64,000 nucleotides of DNA from Diadema setosum (Eukaryota > Echinodermata > Echinoidea > Diadematoida > Diadematidae). The notes below the pieces were generated by a model. It saw only the letters and a list, made by a program, of their open reading frames with translations. It was not told the DNA's origin and searched no databases. The position numbers and the translations under genes were made by a program. How positions within the stretch are numbered: position 1 is the first letter of the stretch; every line of letters starts with the position of its first letter. Where the stretch lies: assembly GCA_033980235.1 (NCBI GenBank), contig CM067065.1:22643337-22707336 (forward strand). Direction: 5' to 3'. Below are positions 11,834 to 21,509 of this stretch, piece by piece.

Positions 11834-14800
11834 GAACCAACTTTTATGGCACATCTTCACCCCACTGCATTAGAAATGTCTTTCTTAAAAAAAAAAAAAA
11901 ATCTGACTCGACGCGAATATTTTTACCTACACAAAATTGATAAGTACGCAGATATGAGGTAAATAAAGACATCTAGGCTTACTTTGGAAAAGGTTAGCGT
12001 ATGTGCCATGCAGAGTTGCTTTCATCAAGAGATGGGAACACAATTGATTTAGAACGTAATAATTGATTTCTACAATATACGATTACATGGCAAAATAACG
12101 TAAGATGAATGAAGGACGACACTGGTGTCACCTACCTGTTGGACAGTGTGTTACCGAAGCCGTTGTGACGCCATGTCCGTTCGTTCCCGAACACGTGACA
12201 TTGATGCACTTGTTAGGGCGTGGCGAGAGGAGGGCGGAGGCGGAGCTTGATGATGAAATGTTAACGTTGTCAACGGCGATTGTGTACGAGTGAAGAGGAG
12301 GGGACGGCTGGGCGGTTTCATTTACACGACAGACGATGAACAAACTTATGACATCATTTTGGTCTTGAAGTCTCATCTCCACGGTGTCGATTGAGATGAT
12401 GTCAATTTGGGGCTCATCTGCTGAACAACCTTTTGAGGAGAGAGTTGCTTCATTTGAGTTTAGTTTATTCAAACAGGAACCGTAAATAAGGGTTCAAAAG
12501 GCTTCTTTTTTTTTTCTTCAGTAAAACTTTAACGGCAATTGTAAATTCAAACACTAAAGCACATATTTAAGTATGTATGTGTCTTTGCCACATGTCACCA
12601 TGTTCACTACGGTAATCGATATTTAACTAGGTTTAGTTCGATACAAGTTACCTATCCGAATAAGAGTATGACTTGCCATGATGGCCAGTATACATCAAAC
12701 GAAAAAGAACTTATAAAATGAAGACAAAACGATCTACTGGTACAGGGGAATATTATAAATTTGTCTTCACGATGGAATAGTAACGCGACAATTTCAAGGC
12801 AAATATTTATACATGACCGATTGCGAACAATTATCAAATAATACAGTACTTTATTGCGCTGCACTCACCTCCATTAGTCGATACGTCGCTCACTTCTCCG
12901 TCTGAGTGAAAAAGTAGCATATATGAACAGCATCGTTTAATACAGGACGAGGGAAAATACCCTTCCACAAACCTATACACTAAACTAAATGCTATCTACA
13001 TTGTTACAAGGATTGAGTAACAATGGACAATTCATAACGGTAACGCAAATGAATGCTAACATGAATGTGCGTGTCGAATCTGCTGCAAATTACGATTTTC
13101 CCTCTGCTTCCCCGAATGATAACTAAGAATAAATGCATCAACTTCACACAAAGTTCATTATGAAATATGACATATATTTGCAAGCCATGTTTCGTCAAAT
13201 TCCTTACACATTACGGTACCAGCGCAAAATTCCGTATAATGTATTTTGACAGTGTAAGGCAACTGCTCGGGTAATGGTTCTTTCAAGATAAATATCCCCT
13301 TGTATGTCACATTCCATTTACTTTGAATTTGTTTGTGAAGAAAACAAAAATCAACTCAATTCCAAATCATTCTCTTTACAAGCATCTGCCTTCTAATGTT
13401 CTAAGACAATACTTAAGCATACCTTTACACACCTCAACACATTTTTTTTTTCAATAGCTCATTCTCCTTGGCTTGTGAACAACACATATAAACAAATTAA
13501 TATATCAACATACATAATGCTTATATAAATGATTAGTATGAAGTTTAAGAAAATTTTCTTTTAACATTTTTTTTTCAGGTCATAGCATAATGGAGAATGT
13601 TTTATGTTTGTGTCTCCCAAACTGGGTAGAATGGCCATCCACATAGGAGTGTAGAACTAGCCTTTTTAAAGGACTTTGAATCTGTCTCATGGATGGTTTC
13701 GTTATATCTAAAGTGCCAAAGGCTTTGTTTAAAAGTTAACTGCGCATAAATGTAATGTGACATGCAGCTCAAAAGTAATTTAAACATAAATTGTTGAGAG
13801 TATCATAGGGTGATCGAAAATGGTTGACGCAACTCTTGCATCCTTGAGGGTTTGTAGATATTCAAGATTTTTTTTTATTTTATTTTAGAATTATAAGGAA
13901 AAAAAGTATATTCAAACTTCATATTTTGCGGTCATTTTTGATATCTCAATACCCTAAATGATGCGAAAGTTTCCTCGTCCATATTCGAATTCAGCGCCGT
14001 CAAAAGATCTTAACACCCTCAAATCTTGTCAACTTTTCATCATCGTAGAAGGAAATATATGTGAATTTCAATTTTGGCGGCCATCTTGAATATCTCAAGA
14101 TCCTCAATAAATGCAGAAATTCGTCATCCAGATTTGCATGTGACAATCTTAAATTTCATTTCCGTTTCAAATTCTTCATAATCTATAAGGAAATATTTAG
14201 GACTTTCAGATTTTTGGGGGTATCTTGAATATCTCAAAACCCTCAAGATTGCAAGATTTCATCGTAGAGATTGGGATTCAGCACATTCAAAACAGGGTAA
14301 AACCATCCAAAAACATCGAACAGACGATAAAACAAAGTTCAGCTGCCTGCAGTGGCCTGTGGCACCCAGTCAATAGCCATTCTGACTACAATCTTGATAA
14401 CATTTGTAATTTACTCACCAGAAATTTGCAGCCTGACAGATTTCACGACACCTATCACATGGCACTGGAGAATATCGCCGCTGTTAGCCGCGATCGGTGT
14501 GAAAGTGAACTCGCTCCTCATGTCATAGTAAATGTAATTGGTAAAACCGTAGCTCACGCCTGCATTCCGATAGCCGATGGCATATCGCTCAGCAACGGCC
14601 GTTTCGTTTCCTGGGAACAATGAGGAGACGGTTTGATGAAAGTTGACTTTAGATTATGCCTACTGATATACCATAAGAGAATGAAATGATTCGTTTTCAC
14701 AATATCAATGCTCACATGACTGCACTGAATGGTGCATTACTCAGGAGCGGTCAACGAATCTAGGAATTCCGTAAAGGGGGAGGGGGCACCCTAAATAACA

Positions 14801-15881
14801 TTTAAATGGGGCGCATGCGTCCCCCTTCATTTTTATTTTCTTTTGCTCTTCAAGAACAAATAAATTAAACTGAAGTTAAGGGGCATGCCATCGATGCGGC
14901 TAGCTCGCCTGGATCCACCACTGTCACTAGTATTTTTTCCGGATCATTCAAATATCGAGTTGTTCTTACAGTCACCAGTGAAGCTATCTACGGTATCCCA
15001 ACATCAAAATAGAAAACACAAGAAAAACAAAATTAACAGACCCCCCCCCCCCCAAGAAAAAAATCACTATAGACAATAATTGTTTGAATGACATGCTCTT
15101 AAAAATAGCCATGGATAGGCTAATGCGTATTTTTTTTTTCTTTCACCAATCTGTGATCGTGGTTCTAAAGAACAATGGTATGGATTGTGCGGTTCAATAA
15201 AATGTCCGTTGAGAAAAAAAAAAAAGAAAGAACGGCCAGCATCAATAATCGACCCTGTAAGCGGAAAGGCTTACACAATGCAGTCCTTGCTGCAGGAAGG
15301 GGGAGAAAGTTGATTCATTATACGTATACAACTAATAAATTTTGTTAAATCAGCTGGAGAATCATAATAGGTATGGCAAGGGCTGGTCTCTATATGTTTC
15401 TTTATGAAAATTACTTTATCAGCGACAAAAATACTTACTCTCTCCTTCACATCTTACACCTGCATCATCATCGTGACCGCACGATGACCATTCCGAGTTG
15501 TAGCATCCCCAAGGGTATCGAAAACACTCTAGAAAGGAATTCTCGTTTCCTGTCGGGCAGTACACTCCGTGATCGAGCCAGATCGGTCCCGAGCCCTGTC
15601 CGAAGTGAGCGTTCGTGAAATATGCTGAAGCTCTAGGGTAGCCAAGCTGTCTGCAAACGGCGTGTGCTTCTTTTAGGTCCAAACCATAATCGCACATCGT
15701 CCCCCAGAGGTCATCGCAGAAAATTTCTACGCGACCTTCCTTCTCATTGGGCCCATCGACAAGTCTCACTGACACAAAAAACAACAACAACAACTAATGA
15801 TATCGCATGATGAACACGTGGGATGAATATACATTTAAACACACGTTGAATACAGTCACTTAAGTTTTTTCCACATGATGC

Positions 15882-15980
<99 letters not shown>

Positions 15981-18825
15981 TATCAATGCCTTTTATCTGT
16001 TTGCGATTAATGCACCATTCGACTAACACGCTTTGAGGATACGAAATACCGTCTCGCGGGGAAAAAAAGATGTATATAAAATAATTAATATTAGGTGAGT
16101 AAGTTGTTTTTAGTGCTAGGTATTCCTGGGGAATAAAGATGTATGTAAAATCGTGAACATTAGGTAAGTAAGGTGTTTATAGTGTGAAGAAAAAAAAACG
16201 AAGGCGAGTTCCCAGGAATAGTTATGCCGACTATTGGCTTGTGTTACCCCTCTGATCGATTCGGATGTATGAATTCGATTCCAAGCATGGCTTTCTCTTG
16301 GAAACTGACGAAGTACCCGCACTACTTACCAGTCTTCCCATCACACACACGCGTACAGTGCGAACCCCGTAGAGCGTAATACTAGGACTCCCGCTGTTCA
16401 ATTCATATTGTCTGCTTAAATGCATAATGCCAGGATGCCGGTAGTTTATAAGCAAAATGACTTGAAACGCGTTATAAGAATGTCCACAGACTTTAAATAA
16501 TGTACTGTTTAGTCCAGATAGTATTGCAATTAGCTGATAGAGCATCAAACTTTCTCCAGAAATGTATTTTTCGACTCAGATATTAAAGACATTTGGTACA
16601 ATGAAGATATATATCAAAATCATTTATTTCCGTCCTCTTCTAAATGAAGTGGATTATCTTTCACAGGTTATGCGTATGATATCATGCATATATGATTTTG
16701 TTTGAGAATGTTGACATAAAACCTTTGACAGCAATGTGTGATTTCATTGTTCCTGAAAAAAAAAAAAAATGTTTGCCTGAGGCAGAATCAAAGCACAATA
16801 CCCGAATAGCATAGTGTATTATTTGTTCATTAAAAAAAAAAAAGAAATAAGTGTGATAAATCTAATGTAGTACCGAACAATCTACAACAATTAACTTTTG
16901 CTTTTAAAATGGAAGTCACTCCATTTTCTAAACTCTTCAAAGTTACCAAAACATGAGGGTCACTCTTGTAATCTAGCTACGTTTTAAGTAAAGTTATAAA
17001 AAGATTCACAATAATGCCCGACTGATGGAGCAAAATATTCCGTTTTATCAACTCTCCTGAAAAATGAGGTCACTAAAAGTGATCAAATATTTTTCTCTTT
17101 CTTTCATCCACTCATATAACATACAATATAATGTTTATTTCGAAGTTAAAGGCCCAAAGATAGAGATTATTGAAAGGAGAAACTCGATATATCATATAGT
17201 TACTAAATGAGCAGAAAAATTGCTTCTCTTTTGAGGATTCATGGTCGATTCTTGTGAAGTTCCGCTGAAAATGGAATCATCATTTCTACCATAATTTATA
17301 GTAAAATAACTCTTTATCCACTGATAACCTTTTGGACGAGATGGAAACATTGGATGATTTTTAAGCGACCTCCCTACCTCCCAAGTATCACTATATCCTT
17401 AGACAGTCCGCTGAACTGTTTTGGCAAATCTTCTCTGTCCTACTTGATCTTGGGTGGCAGGTTGCACATTGATTTGGCTCCTATTTGGCGACTTTGTATG
17501 CTGTTATATATTACATCATATTGTTGTGTATTTTGATAGACATCATGCTTTCGTCTGGTAATGTCAGAACCGCCATTTGGATACGCATATTTCAGAAAAT
17601 TTGTGCTAAAAGGAACGACGTGCTTTACTAGGTTGGAGTTCATTTCCGTCCTAACGGTAAAGTCTGATTCGTCATCGTATTATTGTCCGGAAGTATGTGT
17701 GTTTGTTTTCATGTCTAATGAGTCATTGCAAGAGTTATAGCATCTCTGGTGGAAACTGCGTTGGAATGCTTTTGCGCTTAGATTGTATCTGAAATTGATT
17801 AAATCATTATAGATTTGCTCATGTACATTGATTCTGTGATAAAGATCATCCAATTAATCCCGGTAATGACAAATACGTAATACGTACACAGGTAATATGT
17901 GATTCACCTTCAGAGTAAACAAGAGTGTAATCAAACTGTATAGTGTTAACAAATGAGAGAACATAATCATTACATATTATTTTATCAGATATTCGTAAAG
18001 CTTAAAGGTGTAATATGTGCATGTGCAATATCTACTTGTAGAGAGAAAATAAACGGCAGTTCGCATAGAGATTGATTAAATATTTGATAATTAGAATATC
18101 AATGTTTTGTGCATTATTTTGAAGTAGTTTTCAGCTGCTTTATTCCAGAAAATAGTGTTCGTTGATGATGAGGGTAATGTTCTCAACCGAACTAAGAGGC
18201 AATGCTTGTTTGTTTGTTTTTCTGAGATGAGTGTAAACATTTGTTTTTCGGGAAAACTAGTCTTATTCATTATAACATTATATCATCATAACTTTATCGC
18301 CATCGTAGGCTACCCCTATAAGTAAATAGTAGAAGCTATCTACGTAGGACAACGTCACGCATGCGAAGGACATCAGAGTTTTTCTTGGCAGTGTCCCATA
18401 AGTGCTGAGAGGGAAGAATGAGCAGACAACCATGTTAAAAATGGCCTACAAATTATCACTTTTGGCTTACTCTTTAAGGGGTTTTCGTAAAATTCCATCA
18501 CATTTGAGCTATGTTAGGGTGGATAGTTCCAGTTTAAGTTTTCAATCGATGAGATCTTGACGAACATTTTGACTTCCAAACTCTGTATCGCGAGTGAGTC
18601 GGTTCAGCGAAGCAGTGGTGTCTATGCCTTCCGTAACTTGGACGCCATTCAGGTACCATGCCACATTATCTGAAGCATATACGTCTTCTGCCGAACACAC
18701 AGCCGTTACCTCTTGGTTAGCCGGGAGAGGGCTGGGTACATCGAGTGTCACATGGATACCGTCTGATTGCATCGACAAATCAAGAGAGAGGTCGATAAGA
18801 AGAGAAAAGAGAGTGGGGGAACGGG

Positions 18826-18866
<41 letters not shown>

Positions 18867-19425
18867 TACAGACAGACAGATAAATAGATAGATAGATAGA
18901 TAGATAGATAAATAAATAGAGATATAGAGAGTGAGTGATATAAAGAGAGAAAGGATGGAGGTTAAGTAGATGGATTAAAATAATGGAATAGATCTTATCA
19001 CAATAATTGGCAGTCTGCATGTGAGTAGTGATTATCTCGAAAAAAAAAAGGCATATAAGATATATAATTGAATAACACTACATGTAAGGAAATGTCTCCC
19101 AAGTAATATATACATGCAACAGAGTCACTTTCGTCTAATAATAATCTCATTAATCATAAAAATGAATCCATCACAGGTAATAAATAGTCTAATTCTTGTT
19201 TATAACTGTTAAGAATTCCTTACGAATGTTCCTCTATTTGAAGATGGTATTCCTTGAAGTGAAACAATCATCAGTTTCAATGCAATTATTGCCTGTTCAT
19301 TTGCGTTTTGCTAAAGAGAAAGCTTACTAATACGTTGTATGACGATGAAGAGGATGCCAACATGTAGCAAAAGTGGACTGTCAACCACCATTGTGAATGT
19401 CAGGTATCTCTGCACAAGTAGAAAT
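8505..19425 (-). CDS. Gene A: Ig-like/SRCR single-pass membrane receptor
   Basis: Multi-exon receptor. Proposed minus-strand exons are 19,425-19,328 (ATG at 19,391), 18,762-about 18,574, 15,768-15,439, 14,610-14,419, 12,901-12,869, 12,417-12,136, 10,890-10,612, 9,690-9,391 and 8,629-8,505 (stop). Encoded in order are a signal peptide, a partial Ig-like domain, SRCR, a short Ig-like segment, an 11-residue linker, three Ig-like domains and a membrane helix with tail RRRKPAY. With a weak donor after the second exon the model is 598 codons including stop. From SRCR onward every junction is phase 1. SRCR and Ig domains are established extracellular recognition modules; a role in innate recognition is my inference. 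The end of the second exon is uncertain: gene B has a further half-Ig exon I could not find here. Exon order, lengths and phases match gene B, which supports a functional gene. Confidence 0.7.
8799..9045. mobile_element. 247-bp MITE, copy 1 (gene A last intron)
   Basis: Inverted ends are GAAG(A/G)GTTTGTTTGCAAAA and its complement, with about 33 bp paired, in a (TA)n context. Other copies are at 21,199, 35,036, 48,854 and 50,559. The matching intron of gene B (25,003-25,481) has no copy, so this one was inserted after the duplication. Reading frames crossing it are spurious. Confidence 0.85.
9391..9690 (-). CDS. Gene A exon: membrane-proximal Ig-like domain
   Basis: 300 bp, phase 1 at both ends, acceptor ggaaaccag and donor G|gtgaga. 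Encodes 100 residues including [12 protein letters not shown], a serine-rich turn with NSSC, CINVKCSGTNG and THCPT. The first Cys and the CINVxC pair fit the B and F strands of an Ig fold, though the usual Trp is missing. Asn-X-Ser/Thr sites suggest glycosylation. The gene B counterpart (25,482-25,781) has identical length and is nearly identical in sequence. Confidence 0.85.
10612..10890 (-). CDS. Gene A exon: middle Ig-like domain
   Basis: 279 bp, phase 1-1, acceptor ctcaaatag and donor CAG|gtatgt. Encodes 93 residues with [27 protein letters not shown] and DTYCPPDS. It keeps the four-Cys layout of its neighbours but is the most divergent of the three. The gene B counterpart (26,178-26,453) is one codon shorter (SSS against SS). 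Confidence 0.85.
11364..11900. repeat. Intronic SINE fragment and simple repeats
   Basis: About 11,618-11,720 matches the tRNA-related SINE of the 45,327-46,020 array: a box A-like TAGCTTGGTGG and a degenerate box B AGTTCGATATCC. It is flanked by a poly(A) run (about 11,361-11,380), a (CAA)n run (11,803-11,834) and another A-run near 11,887. Nothing coding. Confidence 0.55.
12136..12417 (-). CDS. Gene A exon: first of three Ig-like domains
   Basis: 282 bp, phase 1-1, donor ACAG|gtaggt. Contains [43 protein letters not shown] and THCPT, with several Asn-glycosylation sites. The acceptor is a tandem NAGNAG (ttcag/cag): the downstream AG gives 282 bp, exactly the gene B exon length, and the upstream one would add one codon. 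It clearly resembles the 9,391-9,690 domain, indicating duplication within the gene. Confidence 0.85.
12869..12901 (-). CDS. Gene A candidate 33-bp linker exon
   Basis: The acceptor ttcactcag and the consensus donor G|gtgagt enclose 33 bp. Entered and left in phase 1, it adds 11 residues (DGEVSDVSTNG) between the short Ig-like segment and the first of the three Ig domains without changing frame. I found no counterpart in gene B. Splice sites and phase are good; the small size leaves room for chance. Confidence 0.5.
13840..14260. repeat. Diverged tandem repeat in a gene A intron
   Basis: Three to four degraded units of roughly 140 bp each contain a version of 'gcggccatcttgaatatctc' followed by 'aa..ccctcaa'. 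Nothing coding. The array ends about 160 bp before the exon at 14,419-14,610. Confidence 0.45.
14419..14610 (-). CDS. Gene A exon: short Ig-like segment
   Basis: 192 bp, phase 1-1, acceptor ttgttcccag and donor CTG|gtgagt. Encodes 64 residues including [20 protein letters not shown] then QCHVIG, which resembles the E-F strands of a V-type Ig domain (...F.P....G..L.C.V). It has only one Cys and no Trp, so it is half a domain or a degenerate one. The gene B exon (29,857-30,048) is the same length with the same key residues. Confidence 0.8.
15439..15768 (-). CDS. Gene A exon: SRCR domain
   Basis: 330 bp, phase 1-1, acceptor ttttgtgtcag and donor AGA|gtaagt. It is a complete scavenger-receptor cysteine-rich domain: [39 protein letters not shown], then [11 protein letters not shown]. 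Eight Cys are present, including FCDD before WGTMC and a WGCYN Cys beyond the usual six. SRCR domains bind microbial surfaces, proteins or lipids in secreted and membrane receptors. The match to the family pattern is unambiguous. Confidence 0.95.
15881..15977. repeat. (TC)n-(TA)n-(GA)n palindromic microsatellite
   Basis: A TC-rich run, a TA run and a GA run follow each other so that the whole 95-bp tract is nearly self-complementary and could form a cruciform. It lies in the intron just upstream of the gene A SRCR exon. Confidence 0.85.
15978..18573. other. Gene A intron, duplicated in gene B
   Basis: Several stretches match the corresponding gene B intron, for example 16,030-16,250 with 32,050-32,140, and 17,360-17,700 with 32,540-34,220 (both with 'tttccgtcctaa' and 'gtcatcgt'). 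A counterpart of the gene B exon at 35,527-35,653 was expected here but not found with confidence. Confidence 0.5.
18574..18762 (-). CDS. Gene A exon: N-terminal Ig-like domain, first half
   Basis: The acceptor gcaatcag is entered in phase 1. It encodes [20 protein letters not shown], then SAEDV and [10 protein letters not shown], giving the B-strand Cys and C-strand Trp of an Ig domain but no second Cys. The 3' end is uncertain. Gene B can use ACG|gtgaac here, but gene A reads TCGCTGAAC, without GT. A weak phase-1 donor (GGAA|gtcaaa) at 18,574 would join directly to SRCR. The reading frame stays open to TGA near 18,542. The first 30 codons are almost identical to gene B. Confidence 0.7.
18825..18914. 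repeat. (GATA)n microsatellite next to exon 2, gene A
   Basis: An imperfect GATA array with GACA interruptions starts about 65 bp upstream of the acceptor. Gene B has a longer one (36,088-36,330) in the same place. Open frames reading SIYLSIYL across it are artefacts. Confidence 0.9.
19328..19425 (-). CDS. Gene A start exon: 5' UTR end and signal peptide
   Basis: The acceptor tctcatcag shows that an untranslated exon lies further upstream. ATG at 19,391 begins MVVDSPLLLHVGILFIVIQ, a hydrophobic signal-peptide-like segment, and the exon leaves in phase 1 at A|gtaagc. The exon is 98 bp, as in gene B, with the ATG at the same offset. Confidence 0.8.
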
Positions 19426-19659
19426 CTGATGAGAAAAAAAAGATAAAAAAGTTAATAGATACAAGTTATAATGAAAAAGTATCATATCAAAGGACTTTTT
19501 TTTTTTTTTTTTTTTGCTTTTTGTACTATCGAAACACATACAATGTAAAACCAAGCTACAATTACAGGGAACGTTTGGCATCTTCAAATGTAATGTGAAA
19601 AGTATATCAAAACATAATATAACACACACTGAGAAGAATAAAGACGCTCCCTTGAATCC

Positions 19660-19880
19660 TATTTAGGAGTGACGATTCTGAAGCAAATCCGTTATTGTTG
19701 GATTGGCGACGTTGGCAGACAAGCTGATGTGCAGCAAATGATTTATGTCAGAAATGACACGAAACTTCCTTGTACGGCACCATCAATGTTATCAATATAT
19801 AGATGACCAGTCACGATTATTCCGCGCAGTACGTATTCGGTTTCTTCGACGCGGCATATTTCCTGTTTAGAGTTAGATAG
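19660..19880 (-). promoter_or_regulatory. Conserved promoter-proximal block, gene A
   Basis: About 200 bp match 37,100-37,330 upstream of gene B, including 'tgtgcagcaaat', 'caccgtcaat/caccatcaat' and 'ccgcgcagt'. A TATATATTGA stretch (minus strand, near 19,795) could be a TATA box. This is the likely region of the core promoter and untranslated first exon; the transcription start is not determined. Confidence 0.4.
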
Positions 19881-20650
19881 GATAACATGCTCGGCATTAG
19901 GTGTAGATTACATGTTCATTATTTTCATCTGGGAGTACAATGTATGAACACAGGTTTTCATTTACAAGATCATCTTCTTTTTCATCTTCCTCTTATCTGA
20001 CTCGTTATTTTCCTTACGCGCATTGATATCAGTGATTGTTCAAGACCGGATCTTGTAAACTCATGCGATGTGGAGGAAATGCGAAATTACTGGATACATA
20101 AATTTTGTATCTTATGTCTGTCCTGATACGTTGTCATATAATTCAACTCGTCTTTAGAACATCTGAGGGTCCCATATCGTACAAGCTTTGCTTGTTAGTG
20201 GGACCTTCCATTTCCGTCCCCATCCTTATAGTTAACTTGTATTATATGCTTTATGTATATATTAAATACGATACACCTTGTATGATACCTTGTTAAATCA
20301 CATTCTGATACATTGTGAGTGTTTTGTGTTAAATTAGGATTTTTGCGAGATGATTCGTTTCCGTCGTGCCTGTGTGCTTCTGTCTGTGTATGTACGGTGC
20401 ATAATAGAATTTGATGACATTGTAACTTGTTTTGGGAGGGGTGGCGTAGAATGTCAGAGAATTTATTTCTATAGCAGTGTCATCAAGGTGTAATAGAAAA
20501 AGGATCAAAATTTCTTAAAGCATTTATTTCAGACAGAAAATCAGAATAGAATTACATGTCTATTTCATAATTATATTCTTTAAATTTCATTGTGTGCAAA
20601 ATAATGAATTTCCGCACGTCATTTTTGAACTCCCCACCTCCCCCCCCCCC

Positions 20651-20690
<40 letters not shown>

Positions 20691-21112
20691 TACAACTGTA
20701 TATTATCTTTGTGATAAATAAGATATGGCAGCATAAAATGTATGTGATGAATGTATAATGTACAAATAAATGTTTTAACACATCCATGTATACTGCTTCA
20801 TCTTCTGTTGACGACAGGGTCATCACGTATTACATGTCAAATGTCTAATGACAAAACAAAGACAGTGACATGGGAACCGAATTCATGTTTGTTTAAAAAC
20901 AGTTTTGATCTTTATCGCTGATATTGTTGTCAAACCCGTTGTTATGTTAGACCATGGATTCTTGTCACGTAGTGTCAGTACGTCAAAGCACATGAAACAG
21001 AAATGCGTTGCGTGTTCGATTTTCGCAGGAATATCATGTAACATGACGACAAAATAATGCATTGTGAAGACAATTGTTTCTTAAATCATTGCGTCTGAAG
21101 AGGATAAAATGT

Positions 21113-21170
<58 letters not shown>

Positions 21171-21198
21171 ATACACACACACATATATAGATATATAT
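19881..21198. other. Intergenic upstream of gene A; no gene seen
   Basis: No supported exon. It contains a C-run/A-run/(GA)n tract at 20,641-20,687 and a (CA)n tract at 21,112-21,183. The block found upstream of gene B at 38,530-39,640 is not present here, so this spacer was rearranged or shortened. Confidence 0.5.
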
Positions 21199-21445
21199 GA
21201 AGAGTTTGTTTGCAAAAACCGATAAGTCCATTTTTGAAGATTTTGAAGTAAGATCTCTGTCATAAAGTACAAAATAATACCTTTTAAATGATATATTGGT
21301 CACTACATATAAAGGTATTTTTTTGAAGTTATGGTCAAAAGAAGCTAAGCTTTTCTTATTATTCTCTTTATTTTTCTTGACCTTTAATCGCAAATATCTC
21401 CATTTGGCAAATATGGACTTATCGGTTTTTGCAAACAAACTCTTC
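21199..21445. mobile_element. 247-bp MITE, copy 2
   Basis: Same inverted ends and exactly the same length as copies 1 and 3. It lies between a (CA)n/(TA)n tract and 'atatgtata' in the gene A-gene B spacer. Confidence 0.85.
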
Positions 21446-21509
21446 ATATGTATACAAGGCACAAAGTGTTGTTACACAGGCCAATAGTGTATATACAGCC
21501 CAAGCGTTG

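Noticed and set aside
17911..17938. 28-bp candidate gene A exon (FDYTLVYSE), phase 0 to 1, with acceptor ctatacag and donor gtgaat
   Set aside because: Phases match the missing gene B-type exon, but similarity is weak, the acceptor is poor, and no matching phase-0 donor exists upstream.
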